Source: Dirofilaria immitis
Taxonomy: Eukaryota; Nematoda; Chromadorea; Rhabditida; Onchocercidae
DNA length: 64,000 nt
Reading direction: 5' to 3'
NCBI GenBank assembly: GCA_024305405.1
Contig: JAKNDB010000103.1
Span: 2,480,001 to 2,544,000 of the forward strand
The notes under the pieces are model-generated. The model did not search any database. It worked only from the letters and a program-made list of their open reading frames with translations, and was not told the DNA's origin. Positions within the stretch are counted from its first letter, which is position 1, and every line of letters starts with the position of its first letter. Below are positions 16,147 to 30,016 of this stretch, in pieces. Position numbers and translations under genes: made by a program.

Positions 16147-17229
16147 AACATCAGTCCAAAAGGAAGCAACATTTTGAAACTTTCCAGATGATAAGATTGG
16201 GGAAACTTATATTTCTCTGTCTGGTTATTAATCTTTTGCGTTATTTTCAATTTCCATTATATTAAACACAAATTTAGATCTTTTAATCTCATCAACTACG
16301 AAGCATTCAACATTCAGTGAATTGTTTGTGTTTCAAATTTTAAGTACTCTTGTATCTGCGAGCGTTTAAAAAAGCTAAAGCAATTACTGAATAATTTACT
16401 GTTGCAGAACTGGAATTCCATGCATTTCCAGACACTGAATTGAAGTTTGATATTATCAAGATCTCTTAATGCTGTTTGATTGTAGAGAACGTAGTTGAAT
16501 GTATAAATATGGATGAAGTACTTATTACATTTTGGTAGTGTTAGCTATCATTCTTTTTAAGGAATCAGTAGTGACAAAGCAGATAACGACTATTTTTAAT
16601 CATTAGTAGTAACAGATAATGATTATTTTTCTTTTAATCAGTGATGGCGAAACAGATAAGTTGTTGCTAAAGATCGGTTATTAAGTAATGTATTTGTCCT
16701 TCTTTCCCTCTAGTTGGGATTTTTATATTGGAAATGTCATTTATTGTTGAATATGAACTTTTACCAATATTAATAAAGTATTTCGTCGGTGGTACAGCAC
16801 TAAAACTACTTATTTATTCTATGAACCACGAAAAATTATTTTAAATTTTTGAAATACAACAAGAAAATGTTTGAAATTTGCTAGTTAGAAGTATTCTTGT
16901 TTGTTTTCTATTTTGCAGTTCTGTTGTAACATGATATTGTCATAAATGGGAAATAATCAGAATAAAATTTATTGATGGAAGATGTAATTTTCTCGATACC
17001 ATGCAATACTTTGCTTAAAAATGAAATAGGTAAGTCTATTGGAGAAAAATGGTATGAAGAGAGGGAAAAGATTACGCATAATTCTGGGGTTACAAGTGGT
17101 CGATAATGATAATTTGCAAGAATGATGACGGCAGATGAATTGGATATTTGAAGTGTAATATTTATTGTCGGCAATTCAACGATGTGCTTAGGTCAGGTTT
17201 CTCTGAGTGGTATTTAGATCAAGTTATAT
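16147..17229. other. Intergenic, AT-rich
   Basis: About 1.1 kb between the SR gene and the downstream same-strand CABLES gene. Holds the SR 3' UTR. There is a short repeated motif (CAGATAA with TTTTTAATCA) near 16578-16690. No coding exon supported. Confidence 0.45.
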
Positions 17230-20200
17230 ATGCATAGCAATTTATCAAAAAAGAGAGAAGGTTATCAGCTATTGCTTACGCAAAATTCTCTATTATCTAT
17301 GACGAAAATTGGTACTTCTGGGAGTCGGAAATCGAAATATACTGTTGGAATAATCAGTTATGACAAAAGCTTGCCTGAGGATGTCGCTTATAGCGAAAAG
17401 AAATGTGAACAGTCCGAAGGTATATGTTTTTCTGATTCTCAACTTAAGAATGTTTTAGTTCATCACTAAAATTATATCCTTAATGAATGCAAAGTAAGAG
17501 ATATCTGGAAGTCGAGAAATGTGCTATCACGTCTAGAAAAATTTTTGGTATTATATGAGATGGTGCTCTATTTGGAATTTTTGAATATTTTATTTTAGGG
17601 ACATGTGAAATAGATAAAACTGAATCTTATAACAAATTGGTTGTAAATCACGATACACTAATATCAACACAGGTGAATGTTGTGGATATTAAGAAACAGT
17701 AATCGAATATTTGTGAATTGATAATTTAAAATAGCTTGCACGTGGAAGCTTAATTTAAATTATTCTCTATTTAATTTCTTATTGAAAATTGTTGGAGTTT
17801 ATATTAAAAAAATTTATCAATGTTTATATCTATTGACTTATTTTAAATTTTTTATTTAGTAGATTACATTCTAGCTTTGTCAGACATCTGGAATCAATGA
17901 TAGCAAAACTAAAGCTGCGAACGTGAAGTCGAATAGTACCAGAGCTGATGAAATTCCTATGAAGTATGTATTCTACTGATTGTTCAAAGAATAGTCGATT
18001 GTATGAGAAAAACTTGACTTAATTTATTTTTCATTTAATAATCCTTTTATTTTGCTCGTATAAATTTTATTTTTATGTTCTAGATCTTTTAGAAAATTAT
18101 CAAGAAAAACCTGTATTACTACATCAACGGAGAATAAAGGTTTGTATTGATACTTAAATTGAGATTATCCAAATTTAGGTTATTACCGTGTTTTAATAAT
18201 GACCTTCCCTATTCAACACATCTATTCTTGCATGAGCTTTTTTAAGGAATTTACTATCATGGAATTGAATTTGTTTTATTAAATTTAATCTGATTATACC
18301 AATGATATTTCGGATCACTAGTTTAACTATCAATGCTCAATTATTCGCTTATCTTTAATGTTCTCCAGATCTATCACTTTTTTCACATGATATAATAGCT
18401 ATCACTTTCATTCTGCGGTAACAAGAGTTTCAAAAAATGTTATATTTGTGTTTCCTTAAAATGATCTGAAATTTTTTATAGAAAGAAGCGAGCAAAATAT
18501 GAAAGAATCAACGAATCGTCAAAAATTCTTGAAACTTTGTAATATCAGAAATCAAACGTTTGTTAAATTTTCTTATTTTTAATCTCAATAATGAAAACAT
18601 ACCCAGTAAAAAGAATATTTAATATCTTTTTTAGATCTGTTGATGCCGTTCGAGATATAATGGAATATAAAATGAAATGTAGAACTTCGAATTATATTAA
18701 GAGTGCTAGTTACCTCTATTAGCAGGGCATGATTAATCATAATTCGAATTTGATTAAATGGCAATTCGATACTAGTCGTTGCATTTTCACATTTATTATA
18801 CAATCAAAAACGATTGATATATAATTAAGGCATTATTATCATGATTTGTAAAGCCAGGACTGTACTGAAATTAACTCATTTTCAGTTGTTCACATTCAGA
18901 AAATTTTTCTATTAATCTTAAATAAGCTTGAAAAATATATTCTGACGAATATTGTTCACAACAATATTTACAGTTGTCGGGAATTTCCAAATATTCAAAG
19001 ACACAAAATCAATTTTCCTTATTCCTGTTTTCTATAATTTCCCTTCCCTGTTGCCCCTTTCATCTTTTCTCATCTCACATTTTTTTTCGGTGATATAAAT
19101 TTTTATGATACATTTCAATTTTCCTTTATCTTTTCTCATGTCACATTTTTCGGTAATATAAATTTACGATACATTTCAGCGAGGATCCAGATCGGTTAAG
19201 CATTAGCTCGTTTTCTCATAGCACAATCAAGCCGATCAATTACAAGCAAACGCAGGTTGGAATTGCTCCAATGTATTTGCTGTATCTATTCTCTCCTACT
19301 TTACTTTTTTATTTCTAATTCACTTATATCATGTGTCCCTTTTTGCTGTACCTTGTTACTAATACAGGAATTCAGTTTTCGTGATTTGATTTCAACAAAT
19401 GTCGACAGTATTTCATACTCATCAGAAGATAGTTCACCATTACCACATTGTAAACATTCCGATAGTGAAGATAAGAGCCCGGTAAGCTTTACTCTACAGA
19501 ATGCTTTAGATATTGATTCTGTGAACTTGAATATACTTATTTTTCAGAGTGTAATATATCCACATATTTCTACTCGATGGCGAATGTCGTCTTGTGACAG
19601 GAATATAGGTATTGACCAATTGATGATCTATTAAGATCATATATTTCATGTCTGATTATTTCATTGTTATGTTTGACATTTCGTTACTAATTGGAACAGA
19701 CCTGTCAATGTTACTTTTATTTGTATTATTTATTCAAACTAAAAATCACTTCAGGAATGGAAGCTTTCAGGAACAATAGAAGAAGAGCCACTATTATTAT
19801 ATTCAAGAGTATATGGTTCGAACAGCAATAGAAATTCAACTGAATATGATCCAAATCTTATAGCAAAATTTGATAGCGATTGCAGCACTCGAAAAACTGT
19901 GATGAAATTTAGTGGATATGTAGTAAGTCTTTACCCTTTTCTCCTTTTTCTCTTTACTAAATAACAGATTGTTTATTTATCTTGATTCAACAAATTTATC
20001 TTCTATTATATAATACTAGTTATTGTTTCTAATTTGCAGAGTACAATAATGCAATATCAGCCAGACAACGAAGTGAAACGTTTGGTGAACGATGCATTTC
20101 GATTACGTTTCCCTTATATTCATGTTTCCTTAAGCAAAATTAAAAGGTCTTCATTTCTATAACTTTGGTCCTCAATAAATCTATTCGTATATTTTTTTAT

Positions 20201-20935
20201 AGCATAATGAAATTAGTAATACTTTTACGTTCGATATACTCTTTATTTATTTTTATTAATTTATTGATTTTATTTCAATTTCTTTTTCAGCATTGAACGA
20301 GAGCTTCACCAGATAGCTATTGCATGTAATCTAGAAGATGCCACAACAGCACATGCATATGTTTTCTATGAGATAGCACTCTTGAAGGTCCTATTTAAAA
20401 AACATGATAAAGATTTTTTCAAAATTTATCACATTATTAATTCAACTCAGAAGTTAATTGTTAAAGATTTGCTCAACTGGAAGACGCCAAACAATATCAA
20501 TCAGTTGGAAACAACATTCCCTAATTAATTACCACTTTTCGTTAATTATTTTCTCTAAAAAAATTATTCATTCACAGGGGTTAGTATGTAAAACTAATCG
20601 TAAACTGGTGGCTGGAGCGGCTCTTCTCATTGCTGCAAAAATCACTGATTTTGGATCGATGTCTGTTTCCGATGTTATAAACGTTAGTTTTATTTTAGAT
20701 AATTTGATCGTCTTCAAAGTTATTTTTTTAAAAATCTGTTTCCAAATTGATTTTAAATAAATTCTGGATTACACTTAGCTCACATTTTCAGTATTTGGAA
20801 TCATCATTACGGATTAATCGTAAAGAACTCGTGCGATATGAAATACCACTCTGTGCTGCACTTAGTTTCAATCTGAGGGTACCTATTTGGCAGCTTTTAC
20901 CGCATTATCAACGGATAAGTTTAACAATGTTATAA
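17230..20935 (+). CDS. CABLES: CABLES1/2-like cyclin-fold protein
   Basis: CABLES proteins have a C-terminal cyclin-like fold and link CDKs to tyrosine kinases in animals. Recognised exons: 17230-17419, 17599-17672, 17884-17963, 18084-18139, 19180-19255, 19368-19481, 19548-19608, 19755-19922, 20040-20146, 20291-20387, 20578-20682 and 20792-20935. The family signature begins at EYDPNL in the 19755 exon. The cyclin-like part is clear: FRLRFPYIHVSLSKIKSIER, then HAYVFYE, NRKLVAGAALLIAAKI, LRINRKELVRYEIPLCAAL and the terminal LLPHYQR, all aligning with vertebrate CABLES. The N-terminal half is Ser-rich and poorly conserved. Junctions 18139/19180 and 19608/19755 do not match in phase; the first would be fixed by one extra A, the second I could not resolve. 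An in-frame TAG precedes the chosen ATG. Confidence 0.85.
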
Positions 20936-22948
20936 TTTAAAAATACTTATTATATGTATATATAGTTCGAATAAACTTTTGGTCTTTTAAAAAGTTATTG
21001 TTTATTTCATTGTGAATCTTCTCTGAAGTACAATAGAACTCTCGAATTCATGGTTTTTAAAATAAATGATAATAGAATCCTACGAGTCTGCTGATATAAG
21101 ATAAAGAGAACAATAGAAAATGATTGTTAATAGTTATACAAAAAACATAAAAAAACAAACAAAAAAAATTGTCCAAGTTATCATTCGCCTCATTCGTTTA
21201 AAATTGACCAGTGATAATGATATACTGCCATATCACTATGAGCAGTAGCAGATCATAATTATTTGCTGAATATACTAAAATGCATTCAACTATACATTTC
21301 GAACTTCTTTTAATCTGAAACTTGATTCAAAACAATTTTGATAATCTTTAATATCATCTTGGCATGGTTACATAAATGAATTTTGAATAAGCTCTAATAA
21401 TTTCTCTCACATTTACCGAAGCACCATATATATCTTTTCGGATGGTTCATTTTCCTGCATAATTCTAGTGAAATCAAATAATCCATTTTATTTGTCTATA
21501 TATTTTTCATTCCGAGACATTCTTGTCAAATTTAGGTACTATTATTTTTATTTTTCATAAATAATTACTGGGAAAATAGCCGGCAAATCTCAGATATATT
21601 TACCAACAACCAAGAATTCAGCAATATGGCTGATAAATGATAATTTAATTTGCGCTCTAGAAAAGTGATCATTTAAAAATCAGCGAAAATAGAATACAGT
21701 AAGCAATTGCCTAATCATTAATCTGTTCCATTTGGAACTTTTAAAACTTCATTTCTCTCTCTATCGAATTTCTTGCTGATTTACACAAATCGTATTGATT
21801 CTCTAATATTTTTCAGCGATTCTTTGATATTTATTCTATGAAGTTTTTCGTTTTAATTGAGAAATTTCAACAAAAAACACCTTTGATAAGTTATCTCATA
21901 ATCGAAATTCTAAACAATTGATCGAATCGTTTTATTAACAGCCGATGAATCCCAAAGCAAACATTTCCAGAATTACGACAAATATTTTCATGAATTACGA
22001 CATTTTTTACAACAACAAAATATAATTTAAAAAAGACTAATACAAGAACAATTTATCAAATATCAATAATTAAGTGTGGGAATATATCATTCCTCTCCCA
22101 GTAACTTTTTCAATCAAATTAGTCCTAAAATTTCAGATTTTGTTAAATTTATTCCAATTCAATCCAATTCAAACATAAATCAATCAGTTCAATTGAAATT
22201 GAAACATTCTCATTGTAATATATTTATTGGGAATTAATTGATTTGCATAGAAGTATCAATTAAGTATTAATTAGAATTTTTTCTTGCATTTGTAATTTAT
22301 TCATTCAACAATTTCTTTTATTATTTCTGATTAGAAATTGCAATGGATTTTGACATAAATATTTTAATAATAATTTTTGAAGAATAAAACTTAATCCTTT
22401 ATAATTGTTATACAGTGGTATTTATCGTTGAAATTTCAATTGAATAGAAATACTCAGATGTAATTCTCTTCGATCTTTCATTTTATTCTTTTTGTCTATT
22501 ACAATCGTTTCTAACTTTATATCCTCCTCTCAAATTAAAGCTTTAGAACATAGTCTCTCCTGGCATCATTACTAGGCTTTTTTTCAAATAAAAATTCGAT
22601 TCACAAATTTCGTTGCAAAATACAAACTAAATGGAAAAGTATAATATAGCTTTTAGCATAAAGAATTTTTCCTGGAAAATTCTTTCTCGAATTTTATTTA
22701 TGACGAAATTATGACATTTTATTTGGACCAACTGGCTTAGATTTTGCAAACTAAATGAAACAACTAGATAAGGTCAATCCCAGAGTAATTCGATTTTAAC
22801 TTCATTTTCTAGAAGTTGAAAATGTTACAGCCAGTGCAATGGTTAATACCATACTTCTAACTCTTAATACAAAGTTTTTAGCATAGTGATCAAATGTTTA
22901 GTTTCGCAATTACTAGCTTAAATCAAACTCTTCCTCAAGGTTAAATAA
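20936..22948. other. Intergenic, very AT-rich
   Basis: About 2 kb after the CABLES stop. No open frame with coding character, RNA gene or tandem repeat was found. Confidence 0.45.
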
Positions 22949-23197
22949 TTTCTTTGGAGCAAAAATAAAAAAGCCTTCTCACTGCTTCTATTTTTCCTAC
23001 CATCGATCTTTGTGCCCTTAAATTTCATTTACAATAAATTGGAACCAGAATTCTGTGAACCAAAACAGCGAACACGGCCATATTCGAAAATCACGGAAAA
23101 AAATGAGCTTAGCTTAAAAGAATCGTTACGATTGGTGTTTGGCATAGAAGATAATCCATATTACTTAGAATTCAAAGTCACAGGACAGTACCAGTAG
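22949..23197 (+). other. Orphan exon-like open frame
   Basis: An open frame from just after the TAA at 22946-22948 to a TAG at 23195-23197. Its last 60 residues look like real protein: LEPEFCEPKQRTRPYSK and LSLKESLRLVFGIEDNP, with charged and aromatic residues unlike the AT-rich noise around it. There is no ATG in frame, so if real it is a 3' terminal exon whose upstream exons I cannot find, or a relic. It faces the 3' end of the S17 gene. I do not recognise the family. Confidence 0.3.
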
Positions 23198-23495
23198 TAC
23201 CAATACATATGTCATAAATCACTTCTTGACCTAAGCAAATCATGAGCCATATTCCGATTAATTTAAGCACTCCCAGCGAATCAATAGCGACTCATCCATC
23301 CTAGTGGAATGTCGAACATAACCGTGAGATCCATTGATTTCATTTTCGTATTCAATCTGTCACTCATTCACAAAACCATAAATTAAGTCGAAATTTATTT
23401 TATGTTGCACTGAAACACGCCAAAAATTTATTCAGTACATTTTTCAAAGATATAACAAAATTCAAAGGAATAAAAGGAAAAGACGCTCCTTCGAA

Positions 23496-25156
23496 TTATC
23501 TTCGACTAGCCATTCCTGTATTTGCTGTCTTGTCGGTCATTGGAATACTCAGTTCCTGTAATCAACTATTTCAAATAATTCCATCATAAAATATTAACCT
23601 GCATGCAGTTTTGTTTATATCTACTATTCACTTAGTCCGGAAGCATCATTTAATTGCTTATTTATATCCATAATTCACTTTATGAGTAGCAATTTATAAA
23701 ATAACTATCGATTTCCGGAAAATTAAAGGAATATCTACTTAATATTTACGAATGATTTTGAAACCACTCCAGTACAACAACTCGACGGAATAGGATAACC
23801 CAATGTAGGCAGTGCAGTAATATTTTAGACTCTTATTTCTTTTTCATAATTCATTATTTGTTATTATGACTTATGACTTTTTTATGCTTAAATCAAGAAA
23901 GAACATGCAGTTCTCACATATCTTTCTTTTCTCTAAGAAACTTATAACTACGCTTTTAAATTTCAAATATTTAATTAAATATCAATATCAAGTTATCGTT
24001 AGTATTCTAAAATGGACTGCAGCCGCAAAATAACCGATATAGTGATCAAAATTTAATGATACTAATCAAACTCTGATATGTCACAAAGAAAGCGTTCCAA
24101 AATGCAAAAGAAGAGAAACAAACAGAAGAAAACAAGAAAAAGCAAACTAACCATTGATTCAATCATTTGCTTGGTTTCCGTATCTACTTCGATTGTTGTT
24201 AGCATTCGCGGATCAACGACGGAAATATCTGGCATGTAGTTATCACGGCGTTCTCTTTCTTCCTCTTGCAGTTTAATTGAAATACCACGAACCGGTCCTT
24301 TCTCGATACGTTTCATCAAATGAGTTATGTAACTGAAGTAATTATTCATAATTCTGGAAAATTTTACTGACTTTTAAATTGCAATTTACTTTTAAGAATC
24401 TCTACATGGATTTCTGAATTTTTTTGATTTCTCAGTGATAGTGAGAATCAAACTATTATTCGATGAAACAAGATATGATATGAAAAACTATAAAAATAAT
24501 AATAACTGATATATTCCTCTTCCATATATCAATCAATTCATTGATGCATGCTTCATTATAGGGAACGATTTAGCATTTGCACATTTTAAAATGATAACAT
24601 ACCAGCGAGAAAAGGGAGGGATTCCGACAAATTTACTTAGATCACCAAACAGTTTAATAATTCTTTATTAATTTTCAAAATTGAAATCTTTAATTATCAC
24701 CATCTGCGTTTGTCTCACAGTTTTAATAATGATCTGAACAGATTTTGAATTCTCTTAAATGCTATACTCATTCTTATGAATCTTTTAATTTCAAATAAAA
24801 GATCCACGTACTTATTTTGACTTTTAAAGTTTTCAATTAAATTTTTGACTGCTTGGAAAAATTTACGAACTACCAGTGGAAAAATTTAACTTCCTAAGCC
24901 TTAACTGTCGGAATGAGCAATGCAGATAAAATCTAATGTCAAATAAACTTTAAGCGGCCAAGTCAGACTTATCTATTACACCGACTTCCACTTACCCCGC
25001 AATACGATTTCTCATTTTCTTGCTCGGAATAACCGCAATTTCTTCGCAAATTCGCTTATTTGTGTGGAAGTCATGTGTCAGCTTAGTATAATATTTTTCG
25101 ATAATCACACGTGAAGCCTTTTTCACGGTCTTCGTGCGTACACGTCCGCAAACCAT
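23496..25156 (-). CDS. rps-17: Ribosomal protein S17 (eS17), small subunit
   Basis: Structural protein of the cytosolic 40S subunit. Three exons: 25156-24996, 24332-24152 and 23555-23496; 402 bases, 133 aa, the usual length for eS17 (130-135 aa). Conserved parts: [60 protein letters not shown] and [19 protein letters not shown]. The C-terminus ([18 protein letters not shown]) is in the short variable region of the family. All splice phases agree and there is no frame break. The N-terminus reads MVCGRVRTK, two residues longer than the common MGRVRTK. Confidence 0.96.
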
Positions 25157-26035
25157 TATTTTATAAGCTCACGTCACTTTTTGTTCTGAAAATTCATAAA
25201 AGCATTATACCATACAACAAGATCCAACTGCAAAACATCATGAATTTCACGAATTACTAAAATGCAACAGTCTAAGAAGTTTATAAATCAATGCGGGAAT
25301 GCTGATAAACTAAAAGACACACCTCCAGAATCCTGGCACATCCCAGGAACTCCCAAAAACAATCTTTACCACACCCTCCCTCCCACCCGTAGGTATCACA
25401 CTCCAAACCTACAGGCACCCTGGGTCATGAAACCATTCACGCAACAGTGGCTCAGAGTAGACGTTAATGCAAATCGATTATCTCAAACAGTTCAGTTGTT
25501 TCGTACACGAATGATGGTTCCAATCAGTTCACGTTCACCCTCCATGAAAATTGTTCGTCTCACGTTAGTTTTCAATTCAAGTAAAGGTAAATCTTTTTCA
25601 AATATTGTTTCCTTTTTTTCTTCTGTGGCATACTTGCTTATTATTATCGTTTTCTTTGCAAAAAGTATTCTGTTTGTGAAAATGTAGATTACCAAGTACA
25701 TTCCAGTATATTTTATTTGATATATTCCATTCTTGTATTTTACTGGTGGAAGAAAAATTTCGATCTCCAAGTTGATCTCCAAATAATAAGACGACATAAG
25801 TTCTTAAGTTGTCTTTTCTATGTGTTATATAAACTAAAGCGAATTGCAAAGCCATAGAATCTTTAACTTTTGTTGGATGAAAATTTAGAAACTTTTATAA
25901 ATTTAATTCTTGATTTTCTTGCTCGTACAGCATAAATTGATTGAAATGGATTGAAAATAAATCGAATGAAGAAGATGTGTAGAGGAGCGAAATGATATTT
26001 CTATTATTTATATTAAATTATTATCTTGTTCTTAG
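25157..26035. other. Divergent upstream region of S17 and FAM76
   Basis: About 0.9 kb between two divergent genes, so it should hold the S17 promoter. It contains a 141-codon open frame on the plus strand (25262-25687) with a Pro-rich middle. That frame matches no family I know and does not join the FAM76 exon in phase. Confidence 0.4.
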
Positions 26036-28052
26036 GAGAAATATCAATGAGAAAGAAGAAATGACACGTAAATGTTATTATTGCAAGGCGGGAATGCCTG
26101 AAGTAACGTAAGTTTTTTGATTGTTTATTTAATAATGCATCATTCTACGGTGATCTTTTGACTGATATTTAACTATTATATTTTAGCTCTGTCTTATTTT
26201 TAATTAATTTTTTACTAACTTTTATTCAAATTTTGACCTCTTATTTCAATTTTAGTTGCTAAATTTCTTCTATAATGTTATCTCGAATATATGCTTTAGT
26301 ATGGGTGGTGAAAGTGACTCACAATGTGAAAAATGTAAGAAGAACGAGGAAAATATAAAACAAAGGTTCGTTTCATAATTTTGAAATGATTTTAACTGTC
26401 TTTTTTTTGTATTTCTATGGCTGAATAACTTCTTTTGGATTTTCATTAAGCAATTTTTAAATTTTCGATAATTAATTTGTTATTAGTTATTATTGTTCAG
26501 ACGATGAAATTTTATTCTTTAAAGAAAAAAACAAACAGATACGACAAACTCTTCATGTTCCAAGATATCATAAGATTTTACTATTAATAATAATTATTTG
26601 ATAAATTTCAGCCGACGATATGTATGTACTGCCAATTACAAGCTGCTTTCGTTGCTAATAAATGTGTTTGGTGTTGTCATGCTGAAAGAAAATATGGATT
26701 GCCAGTACAATGTTCTCAGTGCCTTCAGAAATCTGCCTTTGTACGAGAACCTTCACAAAAGGTTGTTTGCAATTTCATATCTATAATGACTACTTTAATA
26801 AGTTAGTATGATACAGCAAAATACTTTATTGAGAACTAAAATTTATTCACTTACCATATTCATAGTATTGAATGAATTTTAGGATAAGCCGCTATATTGC
26901 CGTCTGTGTACAATGTCTAGAAAAGCAATGTTTGGAGAATCTGCAGCATATGGCAATGCATCAAAATCAAAAATAGCAATCATTTGAAACACAAAAGATC
27001 GAATTCTTCCGAAAACAAGGGAGGAAAAATATCGAAGGTGAGGAATTTGTACTTTTTAGTGAATTTTTTTATTTTCTCAATTTGCGCTTTGAAAGCTTTC
27101 ACTTTTTCATTTAAAGCAAATATAGAGGGATGGAATAGAGCTATTTGATGATTTGTATTTCAGCAATCTTTATTTATAAAACATCTATGCATTTTTTGAA
27201 TATAACTTCTTTTGATGTGATTTTTTTCTTCAGCGGAATGCAATGACAGAAACAACGTTGGATAATGCTCATTCGGAACACATCTTTGTCATTCAACAAT
27301 ATAAGGATGAAATTTTGGGGCTGCAAAAGAAATGCTTCGAAAAAGATAAAATTATATTAGAAAGAGATAAGAAGGTCAGTTTAGTAAGATAATTAAAATA
27401 TAATCGTATCTTCGTTTCGCACAGCTTCATCTATTTCTGTACTGCTGAAGGGTTGTAGCAGTGAAAAGCGAGAAAATTTTGCATAGGATTTGTTCATTCA
27501 AAGATTTTAGTAGTATTCACGGAGTTGATATCATTTATTTGATGAATTATTGCCGACATCATGACCTAATGTTCTGTAGCTATATTTGATATGCTTAACC
27601 TATACATGTGAAATAATGTTTCAATAATCATCGGTATACACGCAACCGTTAATTTATGATTGGGCATGTAGTCATAGTCTATTTTTGTTCTAATCGATCT
27701 TTACAGATTGCAGAATTAAATGCTGAGGTAATAATGCAAGAGCAGCAAGGACGAATGAAAATAACAATGATGCAAAAGCAGCATGCTGAATCTTTGCAAT
27801 CACTTCATGATCAAATACGGACTTTAAGCAAACAGGTAATATTTGATAAGTTAAAAACATTTCAGCAACACTTGATGGATTCTACGTTATTATTCTGAAC
27901 TAGAATCTTGATAATAATGAGTTAAAATTGTTTACTTACTCTAAATAAAGCTACACTTTAGGATTCGTTAATTAGAATAATTTCTCATTGTCCTAATTTT
28001 TATATTTTGATTTTCCGGATTTCAGGTACGGCAGTTGCAAAAAGGATTTTGA
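26036..28052 (+). CDS. FAM76: FAM76 family protein, N-terminus unresolved
   Basis: FAM76A/B are conserved animal nuclear proteins with Cys-pair motifs and a C-terminal coiled coil; molecular function is little known. Exons: 26036-26107, 26300-26365, 26612-26761, 26883-27037, 27234-27374, 27707-27835 and 28026-28052. The Cys pairs run in family order: CYYCKAG, CEKCKKN, PTICMYCQLQAAFVANKCVW, KYGLPVQCSQC and LYCRLCTMSRKA. The C-terminal helix reads DEILGLQKKCFEKDKIILER and AELNAEVIMQEQ. The usual first Cys pair (about 35 residues) was not found; either it is missing, or translation starts at the ATG at 26061 behind the TTCTTAG acceptor. Frame breaks: A4 at 26357-26360 and A5 at 26969-26973 are each one short. 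Confidence 0.85.
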
Positions 28053-30016
28053 ACAAGTATTTGGTTTATTTGATCTCTTTCCTCTCTTCTCGGTAGCGTT
28101 AGCGCTATTTGACTATGTTTATAATAGTGTAATTAAATAGTGGAACTTTCTCACCAAAAGGTGACAAATAACTAAGAAAGTGAAATCATTTCGTTCAATT
28201 TTGCGATCAGATATATATTTTGAAAGCGGTTAAAAGAAATTTCACTTACAACTTCCCGATTAATCATGTTTCGATGAGCTATTTAGTTACATAATATTCA
28301 TTGCATATCTATTGTATCTTTTATATGACCCTGTTAGTAAACTTTAGCTGTTTGTTTTACTGATCCGAAAACAATTACGATAATATGTTTATAAAATCTG
28401 TCTGGAAATATTCCTTCCATTGATGGATAATATCCAAGAAAAAAATTATTTATTTTAAGAAGAGCATAATTTTTAAATTGATTTTCTTTTTAAGTGATAT
28501 TTTTATAATAGTTAATCACTTTTTATATTCAAGTTTTTATAAGCAGTGAATGTTTTCATAGTTTGTATATATGTATATAAATTCCAGATTACGTATAGTT
28601 AATTTAAATCATTATTTATTTATTTTTTTCTTCACATTTATTTTATTTTCATTACACTTATTTTATTTTGTTGATGTTTTGTTTTAATGCGTAGTACTTC
28701 CTGTAATTACCGATAATAATCTCGACGATACTTGTGACTTTGAAAGTTCTTTTGAAGAACAACTATTTTGAATATGTGATGTTAGTTTGTCAATTTACGG
28801 AATGTCGTTTATAGTCTGCATAATATAATTTAAGCAGTTAATTAATTTTATCAAAGAAAAAATATTATTCGTTTTTAATCTGGAATTTTATCTTAATTCA
28901 TTGGTGCCTACATAACATTTTGCAGTAGTGATTCTTTTCATATCAAGTTTAATATTTCTATATTCCTACTATATTATTTTTATAAAATATTACTTTTTCT
29001 GCCTTAACTTAAAAAAACCATACAATTTTCCTTTGGAAATTCCAAAAATTGAAATTTAATAAATACATTGATTTTGACATTTTGTAGATTACACCTTGGA
29101 AAGAAGTGAGAAAGAAAAATGTTAGATATTATTTGGATTTTGTGATTTCGATTTAAGCAACGAATATATACAATCATCCAATGCTAGATATTATCTAATA
29201 ATAGAGATTTACGCATCGTACATCATGATCGAGAAGCAAAAGTTCATAATGTAACGTTATATGAAATAAATTTCCGAAACAATCACCCGCAAATAATAAT
29301 AATAATCAAATCAAATATTACTGAGAATATCGAAGAATAAAAATTCTTAATTCCGGAAAAAAATTTAAATGATGAAAGTTAACGATGGAAATATTGCTTA
29401 TATTAATAAAATAAACTTATTAACTGATAATATGATTAGTTAAATAACCAATATCTTTTATCAAGAGTACTCTATCTTATATGGGAAGTATTCTAATATT
29501 CTCCTGTCAAAGATGTTATCCTATTACATGCATCAGAATGAACTTAGATAAATTAGGAATTGAAAATTTCAATCAATTCTTCTTTCTACGCAAAATTATT
29601 CAAGAAGATGAAGATGAAGTTTGAGATTGAAATAGAGTATACTGAATGGAATCTTCAAATATCACTAATATTTTGACAAAAAAATAAATAAATTTTAAAT
29701 AGTTAAAATGAAAAATAATCGAAACCAAATACCATTTTTTATTCGAGAGTCTTGACAATTTGTTTTTTCCTTTTCTTTTTGGAAAATTTCGATATTGAAA
29801 TTTCAAATTTTATTTGCATAATATTGATATAAAGCTAATTTGAAAAAAAATACAAGGTGATAAAGATGATATAAAGACGTTGAAGCATTAAAATTTCACA
29901 TTTAGTAATAGCATTATTTATGAAATATATCAGTACGGTTACTATGGCAATCAAATCCATTTCATAATTCTAAAAATTTAGATTAGCATATAATCATTTG
30001 TTGTTAATAAATTCGA
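28053..30016. other. Intergenic, very AT-rich
   Basis: About 2 kb between FAM76 and IFT70, both on the plus strand. No exon, RNA gene or tandem array could be supported; it is mostly A/T runs. Confidence 0.5.
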
